Of a stretch of DNA of 11,006 nucleotides, positions 7,219 to 11,006 are shown piece by piece. Numbering within the stretch: the stretch's first letter is position 1; the number at the start of each line of letters is the position of its first letter. Location of the stretch: contig CALMLK010000025.1 of NCBI GenBank assembly GCA_937868035.1, forward strand, positions 1 through 11,006. The letters run 5' to 3'. This stretch comes from an uncultured Alphaproteobacteria bacterium (GTDB lineage Bacteria > Pseudomonadota > Alphaproteobacteria > Rhizobiales > Aestuariivirgaceae). Below the pieces are notes generated by a model. It was not told the DNA's origin, ran no database searches, and worked only from the letters and a program-made list of their open reading frames with translations. Both the position numbers and the translations under genes were made by a program.

Positions 7219-7249
7219 GGGACATGCCATTGGCATGCGGCCCTTTTTT
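7219..7249 (+). terminator. Intrinsic terminator after the arsC-acr3 unit
   Basis: CATGCC (7223-7228) pairs with GGCATG (7232-7237) around ATT. The flanking GGG (7219-7221) can pair with CCC (7241-7243) across a small internal loop, and six T residues follow (7244-7249). It is about 120 bp downstream of the acr3 stop and 160 bp upstream of proS. It would end ars transcription and separate it from the proS operon. Confidence 0.65.
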
Positions 7250-7409
7250 CATTGCATGGCAGACTAGCCATATTTGCGTGGCTCCGCCAAGGAGAATATT
7301 TTTGCAGGTGAATTGGGCTGTCCACCCCGCCCGGCAGGGCTGTGCTTGAGTTCATGCTGCAATTGCGTAAAAGGGCGCGGAACCAAGATTTTTCAGTGGA
7401 TTCTCCGAC

Positions 7410-8735
7410 ATGCGCCTGTCCCGCTATTTCATGCCGATCCTTCGCGACGACCCGAAGGAAGCCGAAATTGTCTCCCATAAGCTGATGCTCCGGGCCGGGA
7501 TGATCCGGCAGGAGGCGGCAGGCAGCTATTCATGGCTGCCGATGGGATTCAGGGTGCTGAAGAAGATCGAGCAAATCGTCCGCGAGGAGCAGAACCGGGC
7601 CGGCGCCATCGAGGTGCTGATGCCGACGATCCAGTCCGCCGACCTGTGGCGCAAGTCCGGCCGCTATGATGCCTATGGCAAGGAAATGCTGCGCATCAAG
7701 GACCGAGGCGACCGCGAGATGCTGTTCGGCCCCACCAACGAGGAGATGATCACCGACATCTTCCGTCAGGGCGTGCAGAGCTACAAGGACGTGCCACGCA
7801 ATCTCTATCACATCCAGTGGAAGTTCCGCGATGAGGTGCGCCCGCGCTTCGGTGTGATGCGCGGCCGCGAATTCCTGATGAAGGATGCCTATTCCTTCGA
7901 CCTGACGCGCGAAGCGGGCCAGCACAGCTACAACAAGATGTTCGTTAGCTACCTCAAGACCTTCGCGCGCCTGGGGCTGAAGGCGGTGCCGATGCGCGCC
8001 GAGACGGGCCCTATCGGCGGCGATGACAGCCACGAGTTCCTGATCCTCGCCGAGACGGGCGAGAGCGAGGTGTTCTTCGACAAGGGCTTCCACGACATGG
8101 ACTGGGGTTCCTTCGAAATCGACTACGACAATGTGGAATCGGTCTCCAAGGTGGTGGACGAGTTCACCTCGAAGTATGCCGCGACCTCCGAGATGCACGA
8201 TGCAGCCGATTACGAAAAGCGCGTGCCAACCGACCGCCGCGTGACGGGGCGCGGCATCGAGGTGGGTCACATCTTCTTCTTCGGCACCAAGTATTCCGAA
8301 CCGCTGGGCTGCCAGGTGCAAGGCCCGGACGGCAAGATGGTGGTGTTGCAGTCGGGCTCCTATGGCATCGGCGTGTCGCGCCTGGTGGGCGGCATCATCG
8401 AGGCGAGCCACGACAAGGACGGCATCATCTGGCCGGAGAGCGTGGCGCCGTTCGACATCGGCCTCATCAACGTCAAGTCGGGCGACGCCGAGGCGGATGC
8501 GGCCTGCGACAAGCTCTATGCGGGCCTCACCGCCAAGGGGAAGGACGTGCTCTATGACGACCGCGCCCAGCCGGGCGGCGCCAAGTTCGCCACCATGGAC
8601 CTCATCGGCCTGCCGTGGCAGGTGATCGTGGGTCCGCGCGGACTGAAGGACGGCGTGGCAGAAATCAAGAACCGCAAGACGGGCGCGCGCGAGAGCGTGG
8701 CGCTCGACAAGGTGGTGGAGAGGTTGGCGGGGTGA
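7410..8735 (+). CDS. proS: Proline--tRNA ligase, short bacterial type
   Basis: A 441-residue class II aminoacyl-tRNA synthetase that charges tRNA-Pro with proline in the cytoplasm. The N-terminus [19 protein letters not shown] is the family start, so the ATG at 7410 is right although its ribosome binding site is weak. Motif 2 is at about 139-155 ([17 protein letters not shown]). Motif 3 is [16 protein letters not shown] at 316-331 with the GxGxxR arginine at 324. The anticodon-binding domain covers about 345-441 ([11 protein letters not shown] at 401-411). Only a short insert (roughly 222-280) stands between motifs 2 and 3, where E. coli ProRS has an editing domain of about 180 residues. This form is typical of alphaproteobacteria, which rely on separate trans-editing proteins. 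The stop overlaps the lolC start in GTGA, so proS heads an operon with lolC and lolD. Confidence 0.97.
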   Translation: MRLSRYFMPILRDDPKEAEIVSHKLMLRAGMIRQEAAGSYSWLPMGFRVLKKIEQIVREEQNRAGAIEVLMPTIQSADLWRKSGRYDAYGKEMLRIKDRGDREMLFGPTNEEMITDIFRQGVQSYKDVPRNLYHIQWKFRDEVRPRFGVMRGREFLMKDAYSFDLTREAGQHSYNKMFVSYLKTFARLGLKAVPMRAETGPIGGDDSHEFLILAETGESEVFFDKGFHDMDWGSFEIDYDNVESVSKVVDEFTSKYAATSEMHDAADYEKRVPTDRRVTGRGIEVGHIFFFGTKYSEPLGCQVQGPDGKMVVLQSGSYGIGVSRLVGGIIEASHDKDGIIWPESVAPFDIGLINVKSGDAEADAACDKLYAGLTAKGKDVLYDDRAQPGGAKFATMDLIGLPWQVIVGPRGLKDGVAEIKNRKTGARESVALDKVVERLAG

Positions 8736-10042
8736 CCCAGCCACTGCCCGATACCCGGCCTTTTGCCGCCTTCGAGTGGAAGCTGGCGTTGCGCTATTTG
8801 CGGGCGCGGCGGAAGGAGGGATTTATCAGCGTGATTTCGCTGTTCTCCTTCCTCGGCATCATGCTGGGCGTGGCGACGCTGATTGTCGTCATGTCGATCT
8901 TCAACGGCTTCCACAATGAATTGCTGAGCCGCGTGCTGGGTTTCTCGGGGCATGCCTCGATCTACAAGCCGGACCTGACACCCATCGAGGATTTCGTTGT
9001 GGTGCGCGACAACATCGTGGCGCTGCCCTTCGTGAAATCGGTGGTACCGCTGGTCGAGGGGCAGGTGATGGTGTCGTCGATCAAGACGGCGTCGGGGGCG
9101 CTGATCCGCGGCATCAGCGAGGATGACATTGCCCATCTTGCGAGCATCAACAACGACAAGCTCTCGACGGCGCTGGGGCAGGTGGGTGTGCTGGATGCGG
9201 TGCCGAGCTGGAAGGGCTTCGACAAATCGGAAGGTATCGCCATCGGACAGCGCATGGCGTGGAAGCATCAGGTGGGCCTGGGCGGCACGATCACGCTGAT
9301 CGCGCCCAACGGACCGGAAACGGTGATCGGCTCGACGCCGCGCATCCGCGACTACACGGTGGTGGCGATCTTCAACATGGGCATGTCCGACTATGACGAG
9401 GGCGTGGCCTATCTGCCGCTGAACGAGGCACAGGATTTCTTCTCCACCGACGCGGGCGTGACCGGCATCGAAATCAACGTGGACCGGCCCGACAACATCG
9501 CGGCGATGGTGGGCGACCTGGCGAAGGCGGCGGGGCCTGGCCTGATGGTGCAGACGTGGCGCGACCGGAACCAGGCTTTCTTCACGGCCCTCACGGTGGA
9601 ACGCAACATGCTGTTCATGGTGCTGACCATGATCATCCTCGTGGCGGCGCTGAACATCATTTCGGGCCTCATCATGCTGGTGAAGGACAAGGGGCGCGAC
9701 ATCGCCATCCTGCGCACCATGGGTGCGACCGCCGGTGCGATCCAGCGCATCTTCTTCATCACGGGTGCTGCCATTGGCGTGATCGGCACGCTGGCGGGCG
9801 TGGTGCTGGGCATGGTGATTTCATATTATGCCGAGCCGATCCGCCGCGGCTTCCAGTGGATTTCGGGCGTCGATCCTTTCAATCCCGAACTCTATTACCT
9901 CAGCCGCCTGCCGAGCGAGATCGACGTGAACCAGACCTTCTGGATCGTGCTCATGTCGATTGGCCTGTCGTTCCTGGCGACGCTTTATCCGTCTTGGAAG
10001 GCAGCAAGGCTCGATCCTGTCGAGGCGCTGCGTTACGAATGA
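8732..10042 (+). CDS. lolC: Lipoprotein-releasing system permease, LolC/LolE family
   Basis: A 436-residue inner-membrane subunit of the ABC transporter that extracts outer-membrane lipoproteins from the inner membrane and passes them to LolA. The topology is that of LolC/E: a first helix at about 33-58, a large periplasmic domain at about 60-290, then three helices at about 292-318, 338-366 and 400-420. The ending [18 protein letters not shown] (419-436) is the family C-terminus, and [15 protein letters not shown] (318-332) is the conserved coupling loop. The GTG at 8732 is chosen: it overlaps the proS stop (GTGA) and has AGAGG (8719-8723) 8 nt upstream. Only one permease gene lies in the cluster. 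The transporter could therefore be a homodimer with LolD, as in LolDF-type systems, or the partner may lie elsewhere. Confidence 0.94.
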   Translation: MTQPLPDTRPFAAFEWKLALRYLRARRKEGFISVISLFSFLGIMLGVATLIVVMSIFNGFHNELLSRVLGFSGHASIYKPDLTPIEDFVVVRDNIVALPFVKSVVPLVEGQVMVSSIKTASGALIRGISEDDIAHLASINNDKLSTALGQVGVLDAVPSWKGFDKSEGIAIGQRMAWKHQVGLGGTITLIAPNGPETVIGSTPRIRDYTVVAIFNMGMSDYDEGVAYLPLNEAQDFFSTDAGVTGIEINVDRPDNIAAMVGDLAKAAGPGLMVQTWRDRNQAFFTALTVERNMLFMVLTMIILVAALNIISGLIMLVKDKGRDIAILRTMGATAGAIQRIFFITGAAIGVIGTLAGVVLGMVISYYAEPIRRGFQWISGVDPFNPELYYLSRLPSEIDVNQTFWIVLMSIGLSFLATLYPSWKAARLDPVEALRYE

Positions 10043-10722
10043 GCCTGAAACCTGCCCTTGAACTGCGCAACGTGACCCGCACCTTCGGTGCGGGCGAGAC
10101 AGCGCTGACCATTTTCCGCAACCAGTCGCTCACCATCCGGGCGGGTGAAGTGGTGGCTCTGATCGGGCAATCGGGCTCCGGCAAGTCGTCGCTGCTGCAC
10201 ATGGCGGGCTTGCTGGAACGGCCCACCACAGGCGAGGTCCTGATCGCCGGGCAGAACTGCACGCAGATGAACGATGCGGCCCGCACGCGCGTGCGCCGGA
10301 TCGGCATCGGCTTTGTCTATCAGTTCCATCACCTGCTGCCGGAATTCTCGGCGCTGGAAAACGTCATCATGCCGCAACTCATCGCAGGCGCGAGCGAGAA
10401 GGCGGCGACCTTGCGGGCCAACGATCTGCTGGGGCGATTGGGCCTGAGCAAGCGGGTGACGCACCGGCCTGCGGAAATGTCCGGCGGCGAACAGCAGCGC
10501 GTGGCCATTGCGCGAGCACTCGCCAACCGCCCGCTGCTGCTGCTGGCGGACGAGCCCACCGGCAATCTCGATCCCGGCACGGCGGAACTGGTGCATCACG
10601 AATTCATGCGGCTCATCCACGATGAAGGGCTGGGGGCGCTGATCGCCACCCACAACATCGAGCTTGGCCGGCGCATGACACGCCTCGTCCATCTTGAGGG
10701 CGGGCAGCTGGTCGAAAGCTGA
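10039..10722 (+). CDS. lolD: Lipoprotein-releasing system ATP-binding protein
   Basis: A 227-residue ABC ATPase, the usual LolD length. It powers lipoprotein release by the LolC/E permease at the cytoplasmic face of the inner membrane. Walker A is GQSGSGKS (43-50), the Q-loop is in [18 protein letters not shown] (92-109), the signature is MSGGEQQR (147-154), Walker B is LLLLADEP with Glu172 (166-173), and the switch histidine is His205. The [10 protein letters not shown] segment is characteristic of LolD among ABC ATPases such as MacB or FtsE. The ATG at 10039 overlaps the lolC stop (ATGA), which implies translational coupling and matched subunit levels. Confidence 0.97.
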   Translation: MSLKPALELRNVTRTFGAGETALTIFRNQSLTIRAGEVVALIGQSGSGKSSLLHMAGLLERPTTGEVLIAGQNCTQMNDAARTRVRRIGIGFVYQFHHLLPEFSALENVIMPQLIAGASEKAATLRANDLLGRLGLSKRVTHRPAEMSGGEQQRVAIARALANRPLLLLADEPTGNLDPGTAELVHHEFMRLIHDEGLGALIATHNIELGRRMTRLVHLEGGQLVES

Positions 10723-10723
10723 G

Positions 10724-11006
10724 ATGGCCCGGCGCGTCGCCATCGCCGCCGCACTTCTGGCCGCTCTGCTGGTGGATCAGGCCGCAACCGCCGCCACGCC
10801 CAAGCCGAGCCGCGAGGAATTCGCCAAGACCGTTTGTGCCGCGGCCGAACAGCGGGCCGGGCAATATGCACTGTCACCGCAGTTTCTGGTTCGTCTCCTG
10901 TGGAAGGAGAGCATGTTCGACCCCAATGCGTTGATCCCGAAGGGTGCGCAAGGGCTGGCGCAGTTCATGCCGGACACCGCGGACCGCCGGAGACTGGCCG
11001 ACCCGT
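10724..11006 (+). CDS. Secreted lytic transglycosylase (SLT domain), partial at right edge
   Basis: 94 codons are visible before the window ends. The start ATG lies one base after the lolD stop (TGA-G-ATG), so translation is probably coupled. Residues 1-23 form a signal peptide: a basic MARR start, a hydrophobic core AIAAALLAALLV, and a likely cleavage after ATA (21-23). The SLT fold begins at about residue 50, with the catalytic glutamate in LLWKES (Glu62) and the conserved GAQGLAQFMPDTA block (74-86). Such enzymes cleave the glycan strand of peptidoglycan in the periplasm, forming 1,6-anhydromuramic acid. The subfamily and full length cannot be judged because the C-terminus is missing. Confidence 0.9.
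   Translation, partial: MARRVAIAAALLAALLVDQAATAATPKPSREEFAKTVCAAAEQRAGQYALSPQFLVRLLWKESMFDPNALIPKGAQGLAQFMPDTADRRRLADP

Larger units (their letters stand above)
7099..7409. other. Intergenic region between acr3 and proS (311 bp)
   Basis: It holds two hairpins, listed separately (7101-7123 and 7219-7249), and presumably the proS promoter. Weak promoter-like pairs on the plus strand are TTGAGT (7346-7351) with TAAAAG (7368-7373) at 16-nt spacing, and a TTGCGT / TATTTT pair near 7274-7302. Neither is convincing. AAGGAG near 7290 is followed by a TTG-started 15-codon frame ending with the TGA at about 7347-7349. I see no support that it is translated. No longer frame here shows coding character. 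Confidence 0.5.

Noticed and set aside
7152..7349. 65-codon plus-strand frame in the acr3-proS gap
   Set aside because: It runs across the 7219-7249 terminator, has no ribosome binding site at its ATG, and shows no recognisable features. AAGGAG near 7290 would serve only a 15-codon tail.
7530..8744. Minus-strand open frame of 404 codons opposite proS
   Set aside because: Antisense shadow of a conserved synthetase; His/Arg/Leu-rich translation with no domain.

Overview
This is GC-rich bacterial chromosome. The gene content suggests an alphaproteobacterium, probably Hyphomicrobiales (Rhizobiales) or a relative. The pointers are a 441-residue proline--tRNA ligase with only a short insert in place of the full editing domain, a proS-lolC-lolD gene order, a BacA/SbmA peptide transporter and an Rsm22-family protein. 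The taxon is inferred from these families; no database search was possible. Ten protein-coding genes (two cut by the window edges) and one tRNA gene explain almost all of the sequence. I see no insertion sequence, prophage, CRISPR array or toxin-antitoxin module, and codon use looks uniform.

Left part (1-1218): a LysE/RhtB-type exporter on the minus strand, running off the left edge, is divergent from a HU-type DNA-binding protein gene. The HU gene is followed by a clear intrinsic terminator, and then by a tRNA-Val(UAC) gene on the minus strand with an encoded CCA end.

Middle part (1265-5437): sbmA/bacA (minus) and an rsm22-like gene (plus) are divergent across a 99-bp gap. Two oppositely facing promoter-like elements in that gap share one -10 block. 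An MscS-type channel gene and a RidA-family gene follow on the plus strand. The RidA-like protein has alanine where the catalytic arginine of classical RidA sits.

Arsenic part (5438-7249): arsC (thiol-dependent arsenate reductase, GTG start) and acr3 (arsenite efflux permease) form a two-gene unit with no arsR in the window. ArsC would reduce As(V) to As(III), and Acr3 would export it. A 16-codon frame with a Cys-Cys pair and a small hairpin lie directly upstream of arsC. Downstream of acr3 are two hairpins: one with a T-tract on the minus strand, one a good plus-strand terminator.

Right part (7410-11006): proS, lolC, lolD and a secreted lytic transglycosylase (cut by the right edge) are packed with GTGA, ATGA and TGA-G-ATG junctions. 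This looks like one translationally coupled operon that joins prolyl-tRNA synthesis, lipoprotein release from the inner membrane and peptidoglycan turnover.

Most of the window is ordinary chromosomal content. The points most worth a second look are regulatory (the arsC leader, the minus-strand hairpin after acr3, the mirrored promoters) and residue-level (the RidA substitution, the four cysteines of the Rsm22 protein). I found no convincing undescribed multi-gene system.
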